A stretch of DNA of 64,000 bases from Chengkuizengella marina (GCF_009910845.1 NZ_SIJB01000029.1:1-64000); one strand, 5' to 3'. Positions 17,691 through 26,967 are shown, numbered from the stretch's first letter. Program-made: numbers and translations. Notes: generated by a model from the letters alone, not told the origin.

Positions 17691-18173
17691 ATGTCAGTTT
17701 ATGAATATACAGTACAAACAATCAAAGGTGAAGAAAAATCTCTACAAGAATTTGAAGGGAAAATATTATTAATAGTGAATACTGCTAGTAAATGCGGTTA
17801 TACACCTCAATATAAACAACTTCAAGAGCTTCATGAAACCTATAGTGAGCAAGGATTATTTGTATTAGGTTTTCCATGTAATCAATTTGGCGAGCAGGAA
17901 CCTGGAGAAGAATCTGATATTGAGAGTTTTTGTGAATTAAATTACGGTGTTACTTTTCCGATGTTTGCAAAAGTGGATGTAAATGGAGAACATGCCCATC
18001 CATTGTTTACGTTTTTAAAAAAGGAAGCCCCTGGAATTCTAGGATCTAAAGGGATTAAATGGAATTTCACTAAGTTTTTAATCGACAAATCAGGCAAACC
18101 AGTAGCTCGTTATGCTCCAAAAACAGATCCATTAGAAATGAAAAATGAAATTGAGAAATTATTAAGTGAATAG
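17691..18173 (+). CDS. Glutathione/thiol peroxidase
   Basis: 160-residue GPx-family peroxidase that reduces hydroperoxides, in bacteria usually with thioredoxin. The peroxidatic cysteine is in NTASKCGYT (Cys about 36). The second conserved motif GFPCNQFGEQEP (Gln about 70) and WNFTKFL (Trp about 125) complete the catalytic site. The cysteine replaces the selenocysteine of animal enzymes. SD AGGAGTGATG precedes the ATG, and a terminator follows directly. Confidence 0.95.
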   Translation: MSVYEYTVQTIKGEEKSLQEFEGKILLIVNTASKCGYTPQYKQLQELHETYSEQGLFVLGFPCNQFGEQEPGEESDIESFCELNYGVTFPMFAKVDVNGEHAHPLFTFLKKEAPGILGSKGIKWNFTKFLIDKSGKPVARYAPKTDPLEMKNEIEKLLSE

Positions 18174-18183
18174 ATATGAAGTA

Positions 18184-18213
18184 GAGGCCGATGAAACAAA
18201 CGGCCTTTTTTTA
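18184..18213 (+). terminator. Terminator behind the peroxidase
   Basis: AGGCCG / CGGCCT stem followed by seven T. Confidence 0.88.
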
Positions 18214-18320
18214 TTTCAGCTGATCTACATAATATGATTATTATAGTCAAAGTGTACAATCATTGTCTAAAATGATATATACTTAAAATAATAAATAATG
18301 ATTTTAATGAGGTGATGAGT

Positions 18321-19310
18321 TTGACGGTAATTTCACAAACGGAACTTCGTAATCTGGGAGCATCAGACTTAAAGATTTCAGCATTAGGTTTGGGTACTTG
18401 GCAATTTAGTAAGGGGAATGGATTTGTAGGTGGTTTTTGGCCTGTGTTGGAAAAACAAGAAATTGAAGAAATTATTCAAATTAGTCTCAGAGGAGGCATC
18501 AATTGGTTTGATACTGCTGAAGCTTATGGAAGAGGGAAATCAGAAGAAGCACTAGCTGATGTTTTAAACGGATTAGGAGACGAAGCAAAGGATGCATTGA
18601 TTGCAACAAAGTGGTGGCCAGCGCTTAGAACAGCAAAATCTATTAGGCAAACTATCAATCAAAGACTTCAATCACTTAAAGGTAGGGAAATAGATTTGTA
18701 TATGGTTCATCAACCCTTCTCCTTTTCAAGTGCCACAGCAGAGATGAATGAGATGGCTGTTTTATTAAAAGAAGGAAAGATAAATCATGTTGGCGTTAGT
18801 AATTTTAATGAAAAGAAAATGAGAGAAGCGCATCTTGCGTTAAAAAGACAAGGATTCCCACTTGTATCCAATCAAATGAAATATAGTTTATTAGATCGAC
18901 GTATTGAAAAAAATGGAGTGTTAGATGCTGCAAAAGAGCTTGGGATTACAATTATAGCTTATTCTCCATTAGAACAAGGCATTTTAACTGGTAAATTTCA
19001 TAAGAAACCAGAACTGATCAAGAATATTACAGGGCCTCGCAAATTAGCCTCTGGGTTTAAAACATCAGCATTACAAAGAACACAACCGCTTATTGATTTA
19101 TTAGATAACTTAGCGCAGGAGTATAATGTGTCAGCCAGTCAAATTGCATTAAACTGGACAATTCATTTCCACGGAGATACGATTGTAGCTATTCCAGGAG
19201 CAACGAAAAAACACCATGCAGAAGAAAATATAGGTACGTTAACTTTTAGATTATCAGATAAACATCTTGCTGAAATTGATAAAGTATCGAAAGAAGTTTC
19301 TGTTAGATAA
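18321..19310 (+). CDS. Aldo/keto reductase
   Basis: About 329-residue NADPH-dependent oxidoreductase with a TIM barrel. It shows the active-site Asp-Tyr segment WFDTAEAYGRGKSE (about 60-75), the catalytic lysine in ATKWWP near 98, the HQPF histidine near 127, and C-terminal cofactor residues around AIPGATKKHH. The substrate is unknown. TTG 18321 is preferred because GAGGTG sits 6 bases upstream; ATG 18315 and GTG 18312 overlap the SD itself. Its closest relationships appear to be with the general AKR family rather than a pathway-specific member. Confidence 0.9.
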   Translation: MTVISQTELRNLGASDLKISALGLGTWQFSKGNGFVGGFWPVLEKQEIEEIIQISLRGGINWFDTAEAYGRGKSEEALADVLNGLGDEAKDALIATKWWPALRTAKSIRQTINQRLQSLKGREIDLYMVHQPFSFSSATAEMNEMAVLLKEGKINHVGVSNFNEKKMREAHLALKRQGFPLVSNQMKYSLLDRRIEKNGVLDAAKELGITIIAYSPLEQGILTGKFHKKPELIKNITGPRKLASGFKTSALQRTQPLIDLLDNLAQEYNVSASQIALNWTIHFHGDTIVAIPGATKKHHAEENIGTLTFRLSDKHLAEIDKVSKEVSVR

Positions 19311-19331
19311 GAATTTCATTTTAAAGATATA

Positions 19332-19363
19332 ACCCGGCAAATGAACTCTGTCGGGATTTTTTA
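19332..19363. terminator. Terminator between convergent genes
   Basis: CCCGGCA / TGTCGGG stem followed by a T-run. It ends the aldo/keto reductase transcript. Confidence 0.8.
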
Positions 19364-20128
19364 TTTCATTAAATATACAACACCATCCCAAATCAACTTA
19401 ACTCCCCCAATTGCTGAAAGAGCTAGAATTATAATTTGAAAATGTTTTTGTGGTATACGAGGGAGGAATTTGATGCCTAACCAAGTACCAATTAAAATTG
19501 CTGGAATCATCCATGCATTAAATATTAGTGTTGCTGGTGTGATAAGACCTATAGAGACAAAAAACGGAATTTTAATTACATTTACTGAAATAAAAAACCA
19601 TGCACCTGTCCCAATAAATTCATTTTTCTTTAATCCTTTAGTTAACAAGTAAATCGACATGATGGCACCAGCTGCATTCCCAACCATTGTTGTAAAACCC
19701 GCTAATATACCAAGAAGATTTAGAAAAACAGAGGACTCAGTAAAATTGGATTGAAGCCAACTTTCAAGTTTGCTTTTAGAAATGTGGAGAAAGATAAGAC
19801 CTAATATAATAATACCTAGTAAGAGAGATAATTCATCATCTGTGATTGACCTTAAAACAAAAAAACCAATAATGATTCCGCTAAACACCCATGGGATTAA
19901 TTTGACAAGATATCTCCAAATTACCGTTTTCCTATAGTAAGTCACCGCTACGATATCAGCTACAATTAACATGGGTAATAAGATACCGACAGATTCCTTG
20001 GCTGGGAAGATGGCAGCTAGTATGACAACAAAAAAAATTCCTGCACTGGGTACCCCTGTTTTTGAAAATCCTATTAATAAAGCAGCTAAAATAGTTAAAC
20101 ATAATTGAAAAAAAGTTAAGTCAAACAT
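19361..20128 (-). CDS. TSUP-family (TauE/SafE) membrane transporter
   Basis: 255-residue integral membrane protein with about eight hydrophobic segments in two repeats, typical of the TauE/SafE family of sulfite, sulfonate or sulfur-compound exporters. The GFSKTGVPSAGIFF segment near 21-34 and GFTTMVGNAAGAI near 140 are the conserved repeat motifs. ATG 20128 has GGAGCTC upstream on the minus strand. The substrate cannot be assigned. Confidence 0.88.
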   Translation of the reverse strand: MFDLTFFQLCLTILAALLIGFSKTGVPSAGIFFVVILAAIFPAKESVGILLPMLIVADIVAVTYYRKTVIWRYLVKLIPWVFSGIIIGFFVLRSITDDELSLLLGIIILGLIFLHISKSKLESWLQSNFTESSVFLNLLGILAGFTTMVGNAAGAIMSIYLLTKGLKKNEFIGTGAWFFISVNVIKIPFFVSIGLITPATLIFNAWMIPAILIGTWLGIKFLPRIPQKHFQIIILALSAIGGVKLIWDGVVYLMK

Positions 20129-20287
20129 ATTGAGAGCTCCTCAATTCTGTTATTTTTTGTTTACACTTAAGCGTACTATATCACAAAACTTAAAAATGGG
20201 TCTGTTTATATTTTTTTGTCAGGAAGGATGAAAAATGAGATACTGTGATTGTTATTTACTTAGGTGAAGACAGGAGAATTGTGTAAA

Positions 20288-21418
20288 ATGAGTATTTTAA
20301 ACATTAAACAGTTAGAAAAAAACATAGGAAATTCAGTATTATTTCCTGCAATAGATTTAGAAATTCATGAAGGAGAAGTAATAGCTATTCAATGTAATAG
20401 AGAAGTAGGTTCAAAGTTTATACAGTTGATGATCGGTGAGTTACCTGCTTCTGGTGGTGAAATATTGTTTTTTGGTAACCCATTAAATAAAAATTTTAAG
20501 AGCTTTAGCAAAAGAGTTGGTATTGTATTATTAAATGAAAATTTGTATGAACGGCTCACACCAAAGCAGTATTTACAGTTTTACAAACAACTTTATGAAG
20601 TGAAAATAGATATTAAACCATTACTAGAACAAGCTGGTTTATCAAGTAAGTCAAATATGAAAATTAATAGATTGTCCTTTTCCGAAAAAAAACGTCTACA
20701 CTTCGCTCGTGTATTTGTGCATCAACCCGATTTGATTATTTTAGAAGAACCTGATCAGAATGTAGACATTGAAAGTAGAATTATCATTCAAAAAATGATT
20801 AATGAATTTATTGCTCAAAAAAAAGCAGTTTTAATTACTACAAGTTATCTTGAGAGTGCGATTATGATGACAAATCATGTATACCATCTAAATGTTCAAG
20901 GTTTGAAAAAATTGGAAGTTATGGATGAGGAAGATAATGTGAAAAATGAAAGGGAAGAGATGGAAAGTGAAATAGAAGTAAATTCAACAGAACCAGATAT
21001 TACTAAAGGGAAAAATAAAGAAACAGAAAATGTGGAAATTGAGTCTGCTGAAGAAGAATCAACTTCTTCTAATATTCAGGTTCGTTTTGAAAAAATTCCA
21101 GCAAAAGTAGATGAAAAAATCATACTTTTTGATCCTATGGAAATTGATTTTGTTGAAAGTAGTGAGGGTATATCCCATTTACATGTTAAGGGTGAGGTAT
21201 TTCCTTGTACATACACTTTAAATGATTTGTTCAGTCGACTTCAACCGTTTGGTTTTTTTCGTTGCCATCGTTCATATATTGTAAATTTACAAAAAGTACG
21301 AGAAGTGATCACCTGGACACGGAATAGTTATAGTTTAGTATTAGATGATTCTAAAAAAAGTTCAATTCCATTGTCTAAGGGCAAATTAGCCGATTTAAAA
21401 GGGATTATTGGATTTTAA
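20288..21418 (+). CDS. LytTR regulator fused to a degenerate ABC ATPase domain
   Basis: 376-residue cytosolic protein. The N-terminal ~205 residues follow an ABC ATPase fold, but the nucleotide site is broken: the Walker A region reads CNREVGSKF instead of GxxGxGKST, the signature LSGGQ has become LSFSE, and Walker B is LIILEEP. A Glu-rich linker (~215-265) leads to a C-terminal LytTR DNA-binding domain (~270-376, with FFRCHRSYIVNLQKV). Its ATPase half shares LYERLT and neighbouring residues with the ATPase encoded at 24001-24849, suggesting it descends from that transporter and regulates it. ATG 20288 has ACAGGAGAATTG upstream; an earlier in-frame GTG at 20264 is less likely. Confidence 0.88.
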   Translation: MSILNIKQLEKNIGNSVLFPAIDLEIHEGEVIAIQCNREVGSKFIQLMIGELPASGGEILFFGNPLNKNFKSFSKRVGIVLLNENLYERLTPKQYLQFYKQLYEVKIDIKPLLEQAGLSSKSNMKINRLSFSEKKRLHFARVFVHQPDLIILEEPDQNVDIESRIIIQKMINEFIAQKKAVLITTSYLESAIMMTNHVYHLNVQGLKKLEVMDEEDNVKNEREEMESEIEVNSTEPDITKGKNKETENVEIESAEEESTSSNIQVRFEKIPAKVDEKIILFDPMEIDFVESSEGISHLHVKGEVFPCTYTLNDLFSRLQPFGFFRCHRSYIVNLQKVREVITWTRNSYSLVLDDSKKSSIPLSKGKLADLKGIIGF

Positions 21419-21512
21419 ACAGTATAAATATACAAAATTTTGTCGAGTTGAGTCAATGTGCTAAAAAAGGATATAATACCCTTGATAAAAGAAATAACAG
21501 GGAGGCGGACTA

Positions 21513-22424
21513 ATGAATCAACAAATCTCAATTATAGGTGTACCAATGGATTTAGGGCAAACACGCCGTGGGGTTGATATGGGACCTAGTGCTATTCGGT
21601 ATGCTGGAATTGTAGAGCGCTTGCAAAACTTAAAGTATCATATTAAGGATTTAGGGAATATTGAGATAAGTCATTTAACAGCTGATCAAGGTGATGTAAA
21701 CGATAAAGGTCATAATTTAAGAAACTTGCAAGAAGTGAAAGAGGTTAATGAAAAACTAGCCTCCTCTATTTCAGAGGTGATTTCTGAAAATCGTTTTCCT
21801 CTTATTTTAGGGGGCGATCATAGTATTGGAATTGGAACCATTGCAGGTGTTGCCAAACATTATAACAATCTTGGTGTTATTTGGTTTGATGCACATGGAG
21901 ATTTAAATACTGCAGAAACTTCACCAACTGGGAACATTCATGGAATGTCACTTGCTGTAGGTCTTGGCTTAGGTCATGAAAAACTTACAAACATTGGAGA
22001 ATTCACACCAAAGATCAAACCTGAAAACATCGTCATTATCGGTGCGCGTTCTCTAGACGAGGGAGAAAAAGTTTTAATTCGTGAAAAAGGAATTAAAGTG
22101 TATTCGATGCATGAAATTGACCGCCTCGGAATGAGTAAAGTCATGGAACAAGCAATTGCCTACATTTCTAAAAATACGGATGGTGTTCATCTAAGTTTAG
22201 ATTTGGATGCATTAAATCCACATGATGCGCCAGGTGTTGGTACTCCAGTACTTGGAGGAGTTTCTTATAGAGAAAGTCACTTAGCAATGGAAATGTTAGC
22301 AGAAGCAGATATTGTGACATCTGCTGAATTTGTTGAAGTGAATCCAATATTGGATGAAAGAAATAAAACAGCAACGGTAGCCGTAGCACTAATGGGTTCT
22401 TTATTCGGTGAAAAACTAACATAA
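21513..22424 (+). CDS. rocF: Arginase
   Basis: Hydrolyses arginine to ornithine and urea, the first step of the arginase catabolic route. The 303-residue product is full length and carries the manganese-binding motifs GGDHSIGIG (near 100), WFDAHGDLN (near 125) and SLDLDALNP (near 228), plus AEFVEVNP near 275. SD GGGAGGCGG lies 7 bases before ATG 21513. It is followed 60 bases later by ornithine aminotransferase, giving the arginine-to-glutamate-semialdehyde route. Confidence 0.97.
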   Translation: MNQQISIIGVPMDLGQTRRGVDMGPSAIRYAGIVERLQNLKYHIKDLGNIEISHLTADQGDVNDKGHNLRNLQEVKEVNEKLASSISEVISENRFPLILGGDHSIGIGTIAGVAKHYNNLGVIWFDAHGDLNTAETSPTGNIHGMSLAVGLGLGHEKLTNIGEFTPKIKPENIVIIGARSLDEGEKVLIREKGIKVYSMHEIDRLGMSKVMEQAIAYISKNTDGVHLSLDLDALNPHDAPGVGTPVLGGVSYRESHLAMEMLAEADIVTSAEFVEVNPILDERNKTATVAVALMGSLFGEKLT

Positions 22425-22484
22425 CTTGTGTTTAATTTGATTTCAAATTGTTGCACTTATTATGAAGAGAGGACTGATGTATAA

Positions 22485-23681
22485 ATGATAACATCAAAGA
22501 GTATTATTGATAAAACTGATGAATTGGGAGCACATAATTACCATCCACTTCCGATTGTTATTTCAAAAGCAGAGGGAGTATGGGTTGAAGATCCTGAAGG
22601 AAACAAATATATGGATATGCTAAGTGCATATTCCGCAGTAAATCAAGGGCATCGTCATCCTAGAATTATTCAAGCATTAATAGACCAAGCCAATAAGGTT
22701 ACTTTGACATCAAGAGCATTCCATAATGATCAATTAGGTCCTTTTTATGAGAAGGTCGTAAAACTAACACAAAAAGATATGGTGCTTCCAATGAATACAG
22801 GAGCAGAAGCGGTTGAAACAGCAGTTAAAGCAGCACGTCGTTGGGCTTATGATGTAAAAAAGGTTGCAGATAATCAAGCAGAAATCATTGCTTGTGTTGG
22901 AAATTTCCATGGTCGTACAATGACCGCAGTTTCATTATCCTCAGAGCCTGAATATCAACGTGGTTTTGGTCCAATGCTACCAGGCATTAAATTAATTCCT
23001 TATGGTGATATTGAAGCGTTAAAACAAGCAATTACTCCTAATACAGCTGCCTTTTTATTGGAACCTATTCAAGGGGAAGCGGGGATTGTCATTCCTCCTG
23101 ATGGTTTTTTAAAGGAAGCAGCCGATGTATGTAAAGAAAGTAATGTTCTTTTTATTGCAGATGAAATTCAAGCTGGTTTAGGAAGATCTGGAAAGATGTT
23201 TGCTTGTGATTGGGATCATGTTGTACCAGACATGTATATTTTAGGAAAGGCACTTGGTGGGGGAGTATTCCCGATTTCATGTGTTGCTGCTAATAAAGAT
23301 GTTCTAGGTGTATTTAATCCTGGTTCTCACGGATCTACTTTTGGTGGAAACCCACTTGCTTGTGCAGTATCTGTTGCAGCGCTTGATGTTCTTGAGGAAG
23401 AAAAACTTGCAGAACGTTCATTAGAGCTTGGAACTTATTTTCAAAAAAAATTAAAAGAAATAGATAATCCAATGATCAAAGAAGTACGCGGTAAAGGATT
23501 ATTTATCGGTGTTGAACTTAATGAACCAGCAAGATCCTATTGTGAGGAGCTGAAAGAGAAGGGATTATTGTGTAAAGAAACACATGAAAATGTTATTCGC
23601 TTTGCACCTCCATTAGTAATTTCTAAAGAAGATTTGGATTGGGCAATAGAAAAAATTCAAACTGTTCTTGAAAAAAAGTGA
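22485..23681 (+). CDS. rocD: Ornithine aminotransferase
   Basis: PLP enzyme converting ornithine and 2-oxoglutarate to glutamate-5-semialdehyde and glutamate, the second step after arginase. The 398-residue protein shows the class-III aminotransferase features: [15 protein letters not shown] near 105, the [15 protein letters not shown] segment near 225, the PLP-binding lysine in [12 protein letters not shown] near 257, and [11 protein letters not shown] near 283. SD AGAGAGGACTG precedes ATG 22485. A degenerate copy of its last 27 codons and terminator is found at 25740-25936. Confidence 0.97.
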   Translation: MITSKSIIDKTDELGAHNYHPLPIVISKAEGVWVEDPEGNKYMDMLSAYSAVNQGHRHPRIIQALIDQANKVTLTSRAFHNDQLGPFYEKVVKLTQKDMVLPMNTGAEAVETAVKAARRWAYDVKKVADNQAEIIACVGNFHGRTMTAVSLSSEPEYQRGFGPMLPGIKLIPYGDIEALKQAITPNTAAFLLEPIQGEAGIVIPPDGFLKEAADVCKESNVLFIADEIQAGLGRSGKMFACDWDHVVPDMYILGKALGGGVFPISCVAANKDVLGVFNPGSHGSTFGGNPLACAVSVAALDVLEEEKLAERSLELGTYFQKKLKEIDNPMIKEVRGKGLFIGVELNEPARSYCEELKEKGLLCKETHENVIRFAPPLVISKEDLDWAIEKIQTVLEKK

Positions 23682-23710
23682 TGTAAAACTTAACTAAAAA
23701 AGTTAAATGT

Positions 23711-23754
23711 TAAACTGCGAACAAAAGATTAAACTTTTGTTTGCAGTTTTTTTG
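23711..23754 (+). terminator. Terminator of rocF-rocD
   Basis: AAACTGCGAACAAAAG / CTTTTGTTTGCAGTTT stem with a run of T. A diverged copy is present at 25896-25936. Confidence 0.92.
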
Positions 23755-23868
23755 GTTTCGATTTGTGCTACATTCCTACAAATAAAAAATCAGAATTTGT
23801 TATTGAATATATCAAGTTGAAAAGAAGAAATTAGAGTTTTTTGATGTTCCATTCATCTAAAATAGTGC

Positions 23869-23900
23869 TCCATTTACCCCAAATTATACTCCCTTTACCT
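23869..23900 (+). promoter_or_regulatory. Direct repeat pair spaced 21 bp, candidate LytTR binding site
   Basis: CTCCATTTACC (23869-23879) and CTCCCTTTACC (23890-23900) are 10/11 identical and exactly 21 bases apart, two helical turns. The second copy abuts the -35 box at 23901. LytTR regulators typically bind such direct repeats. The regulator at 20288 is the obvious candidate, by inference. Confidence 0.5.
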
Positions 23901-23928
23901 TGATTTTAGTGCGAGTTTCCTTATATTT
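23901..23928 (+). promoter_or_regulatory. Likely promoter of the ABC transporter operon
   Basis: TTGATT (23901-23906), 16-base spacer, TATATT (23923-23928). Transcription would start near 23935, about 65 bases before the ATPase start codon. Confidence 0.5.
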
Positions 23929-24000
23929 GGCTAAACTGAACTCATCAAAGCGATTCAAGCAGCAGCTTAATTGCAAATAAGAGAAAAGGAGATTGGAACG

Positions 24001-24849
24001 ATGAATAACATTATAGAAGTCAAAAATTTAAGTAAATCATTTGGGAATAAAATGGCTTTAAAAAATGTATCATTTAAAGTGCAAAAAGGAGAAACATTTG
24101 GTTTTTTAGGCCCGAGTGGATCTGGAAAAACAACTACAATTAAAATGTTAACTTCACAGCTGATTCAAACAACCGGGGAAATAAAAGTTTTTGATCAACT
24201 ATTGAAAAAACAAAAAGATCCTTTGTTTATGAAAAGGATTGGTATTTTAACAGATAATAGTGGGTTATATGAGCGCCTTACCGTTTATGAAAACTTGTTG
24301 CTTTACTCACAGTTATATGATGTAAACCAAAAGCAAATCAATGGAGTTTTAGAAGTAGTGAATTTACAAAATGACTCAAAAACACAAGTAAAAAAGCTTT
24401 CAAAAGGAATGAAACAAAGAATTACATTAGCAAGAGCAATGCTGCACAAACCTGACCTTTTATTTTTAGATGAGCCAACTTCATCGTTGGACCCTGTAAA
24501 TACAAAACATATTCATGATGGATTAAGACAATTAAATAAACAAGGTACCACCATCTTTTTGACGACACATGATATGATGGAAGCGGAACATCTTTGTGAT
24601 CGGGTTGCATTTTTACATCAAGGAGAAATAAAACAACTCGATACACCTCAAAATTTAAGAATACAATATATGGATTCTTCCGTTACTTTGCTACTTAAAG
24701 ACAATCAAAGTATTGTTGTGGACAAAGATGAAAAAGGAGCAGAGACTATATATCAATATATGAAATCTGGAGAAGTGATTTCGATTCATTCAAACGAACC
24801 AACACTCGGAGAAATTTTTGTACAAATTACGGGGAGGGAATTAGCATGA
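24001..24849 (+). CDS. ABC transporter ATP-binding protein
   Basis: 282-residue ATPase of an ABC-2-type exporter. All motifs are intact: Walker A GPSGSGKTTT near 40, signature LSKGMKQR near 138, Walker B LLFLDEP near 158, and the H-loop LTTHD near 190. The C-terminal ~70 residues resemble the accessory domain of DrrA/CcmA-type exporter ATPases. ATG 24001 is preceded by AAAGGAGATTGG. It overlaps the permease gene by ATGA. It resembles the pseudo-ATPase half of the LytTR regulator at 20288 (shared LYERLT segment), which supports a shared history. Confidence 0.95.
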   Translation: MNNIIEVKNLSKSFGNKMALKNVSFKVQKGETFGFLGPSGSGKTTTIKMLTSQLIQTTGEIKVFDQLLKKQKDPLFMKRIGILTDNSGLYERLTVYENLLLYSQLYDVNQKQINGVLEVVNLQNDSKTQVKKLSKGMKQRITLARAMLHKPDLLFLDEPTSSLDPVNTKHIHDGLRQLNKQGTTIFLTTHDMMEAEHLCDRVAFLHQGEIKQLDTPQNLRIQYMDSSVTLLLKDNQSIVVDKDEKGAETIYQYMKSGEVISIHSNEPTLGEIFVQITGRELA

Positions 24850-25556
24850 CATTTTCATTGAAGAGAGTATACGCCATTTTTACGAAGGATTATAAAGATT
24901 TATTAAAAAATTCTTATGTATTATTTGGTATTGCGCTGCCAATATTGTATGCTATGATGGTAAATCGTATTGGTGATCAGGATCCATATTTCAATTTCCT
25001 GCCTATTAATCTAGCGTTAGTAGTTACAGGTGCTTTCATACAAGCTGCGATTGTAGCTGAAGAAAAAGAGAAAAATACATTAAGAGGTTTATTATTATCT
25101 CCTGCAAGTACATTGGAAATATTAATTGGAAAAAGTGTTTTATCAGCTGTAGTAACTACATTGGTCATTTTGATCTGTATCAAATTGAGTGGTTTTGTCA
25201 TTGTATCCTTGTCCCTATTTGCACTAATGATTTTTTTAAACCTAATTACTTACCTTGCTGTAGGAACAATGTTAGGGTTACTATCAAGAACGGTGATGGA
25301 AACTTCAATCATTGGGATGCCATTTATGATAGTATTTGGAATGATGTCCAATTTTAAACCGTTGTTTAATAATGAGATACTTTTAAAAGGGATTGATTAT
25401 TTACCTAGTGAGCAGTTTACATTTGCATGGATTAAGATTGGTGAAGGTGGACAGTTTGGAGACATCATAGGGGAGCTGATTGTACTTACAATATGGGCAG
25501 TTGCTGCAGTTGTAATCACAATTATTACTTATGGCAAACGTCGTTTTGATAAATAA
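24846..25556 (+). CDS. ABC-2-type transporter permease
   Basis: 236-residue membrane protein with six hydrophobic segments, the partner of the ATPase upstream with which it overlaps by four bases. The conserved ABC-2 segment EEKEKNTLRGLLLSPAS near 75-92 precedes transmembrane helices. The cargo is unknown; similar small exporters handle lipids, peptides or drugs. A decayed second copy of this gene occurs at 29900-30156. A GC-rich hairpin CTCGCC/GGCGAG (25573-25588) follows the stop. Confidence 0.9.
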   Translation: MTFSLKRVYAIFTKDYKDLLKNSYVLFGIALPILYAMMVNRIGDQDPYFNFLPINLALVVTGAFIQAAIVAEEKEKNTLRGLLLSPASTLEILIGKSVLSAVVTTLVILICIKLSGFVIVSLSLFALMIFLNLITYLAVGTMLGLLSRTVMETSIIGMPFMIVFGMMSNFKPLFNNEILLKGIDYLPSEQFTFAWIKIGEGGQFGDIIGELIVLTIWAVAAVVITIITYGKRRFDK

Positions 25557-25584
25557 GTTCTTCCTTCGTGGCTCGCCAACCGGC

Positions 25585-25738
25585 GAGTCAATCATCTTAA
25601 TCGCTTGTACAGAAGAGTACATATCAATACTATCAGAAGTGGATTATGAAAAAGATCCTCATATTGAATTACATCTTGAGGAGGTAACCTACGGAAGCAG
25701 TAAAAAAATTAATTGCATGGCCCTTTTCAAATAATAAA
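25585..25738 (+). pseudogene. GNAT acetyltransferase remnant, copy 1
   Basis: The plus-strand reading gives ACTEEYISILSEVDYEKD and PHIELHLEE, the typical N-terminus of a GNAT family, followed directly, in another frame, by TEAVKKLIAWPFSNNK, which resembles the acetyl-CoA-site C-terminal part. The central ~80 residues are deleted and no start codon remains. The DNA is related to the remnants at 26968-27120 and 30225-30605. A 67-residue ORF spanning it is therefore not a real gene. Confidence 0.7.
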
Positions 25739-25739
25739 G

Positions 25740-25823
25740 TTTGCATCTCCGTTAATTATATCTATAGAAAATTTAAATATGACGATTGAAAAAATCTATA
25801 CAGTTCTTGAAAAAGCGAAGTGA
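25740..25823 (+). pseudogene. C-terminal remnant of a second rocD
   Basis: 27 codons plus TGA read FASPLIISIENLNMTIEK and IYTVLEKAK, aligning without gaps to the RocD tail [18 protein letters not shown] and IQTVLEKK at 23598-23681. The rest of the second ornithine aminotransferase is gone. A diverged version of the rocD terminator follows at 25896-25936. Confidence 0.75.
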
Positions 25824-25895
25824 AAACGAACTGACTAGCAAGCTATGGATGTGAAGAATCTAAGGACTGTGAATACGATATAATAGGATTAATAT

Positions 25896-25936
25896 ACTGT
25901 GGACAGAAGCTTTGTGCTTTTGTTCGCAGTTTTTTA
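25896..25936 (+). terminator. Terminator, diverged copy of the rocD terminator
   Basis: ACTGTGGACAGAAGC pairs over 15 bp, with wobble pairs, to GCTTTTGTTCGCAGT and is followed by six T. Its 3' arm is close to that of the rocD terminator at 23711-23754. Confidence 0.8.
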
Positions 25937-26096
25937 TAGTAATGGAAAATTAAAAATTTGTAACCTTTTTTTAAGAAAAAAATCTACCTCTGGTAAAAAA
26001 ATAAATAATTGACAAGATTGTTTAATATTTGTATATTTTATTGGGCGCCTAATTCACAAATTAATTTATTATCACCTAAGGATAGGGGTTTAAAAA

Positions 26097-26882
26097 ATGA
26101 AAAAATCAAAAAAATTATTTGTTTTAGTAACTGTATTGTGCATCGCTTTATCTCTTCCAGTTTCATTGGCAAGTTATGCTGCTGGGAGTAATGTTAGCGG
26201 TAGTAGTATGGAATCTATTATTAATAAAACAAAATTTGTTATAGTAGACACATTTGGTTCAAGTGATAGAGGCTGGATAGGTGGTTTTGCAGATTATCCA
26301 GTTGATTATGATGAGTCTCAGTATCAATTACAGTTTTCAAGAGAAAGTTTACCAATCGAGATTGATCCAGAAGGAAATGGCTTATTTTTAAGTGGAGTTA
26401 ATAGAAGTGACGATCTTTTTATGTTTTTAAAAAAGAAAGTAGATTCAAGTTACGGTTTGAAACCTAATACGAATTATTTGGTAAATTTTGATATTGAAAT
26501 TGCAACAAATGCTCCACAATGGGCTTTTGGTATAGGAGGAGCTCCTGGAGAAAGTAATTATGTGAAAGCTGGAGCAACAACAGAAGAACCAGCTATTCTT
26601 ATACAAGACGGTTTTTATCGTATGAATATTGATAAAGGAAATCAATCTATAGGTGGTAACGATGCAATAGTTCTTGGTAACCTTGCAAAATTAAGTACTG
26701 TATTTGATTTTTCCTATGAATTGAAAAACTTTAACAATGATGATGATGCATTTATTGTAAAAACAGATGAAAATGGAGAGTTATGGTTATTAGTTGGAAA
26801 TGACTCAGGGTATGAAGGACTCACAAGTATCTACATTCCGAAAGTCAAATTCACATTAACTGAAGCACAAGTAAGTGATTAA
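26097..26882 (+). CDS. Secreted protein of unknown function
   Basis: 261-residue exported protein. The N-terminal signal peptide (about 1-29, cut near SYA-AGS) is followed by a beta-rich domain with recognisable short motifs GWIGGFADYPVDY (about 58-70), RSDDLFMFLKKK (about 104-115), LKPNTNYLVNFDIEIATNAP near 122-141, GGAPGESNYVKAGATT near 148 and MNIDKGNQSIGGND near 178. I believe these occur in a widespread bacterial family of hypothetical exported proteins and lipoproteins. No lipobox is present here. SD AAGGATAGGGG precedes the ATG. The function is unknown; a ligand-binding or carbohydrate-binding jelly-roll fold is possible but unproven. Confidence 0.85.
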   Translation: MKKSKKLFVLVTVLCIALSLPVSLASYAAGSNVSGSSMESIINKTKFVIVDTFGSSDRGWIGGFADYPVDYDESQYQLQFSRESLPIEIDPEGNGLFLSGVNRSDDLFMFLKKKVDSSYGLKPNTNYLVNFDIEIATNAPQWAFGIGGAPGESNYVKAGATTEEPAILIQDGFYRMNIDKGNQSIGGNDAIVLGNLAKLSTVFDFSYELKNFNNDDDAFIVKTDENGELWLLVGNDSGYEGLTSIYIPKVKFTLTEAQVSD

Positions 26883-26894
26883 ATGAATTTATAT

Positions 26895-26924
26895 GAAAGC
26901 ACCCTAGTGGTGCTTTCTCTTTGG
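26895..26924 (+). terminator. Terminator behind the secreted protein
   Basis: GAAAGCACC-CTAGT-GGTGCTTTC hairpin followed by T-rich sequence. Confidence 0.8.
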
Positions 26925-26967
26925 TTACATTTGCAACTTATAGCTATTAACCATATCACAAAGACTA

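Noticed and set aside
25531-25734. 67-aa ORF behind the ABC permease
   Set aside because: It joins the permease tail out of frame to GNAT debris; the DNA is a remnant also found at 26968 and 30225.
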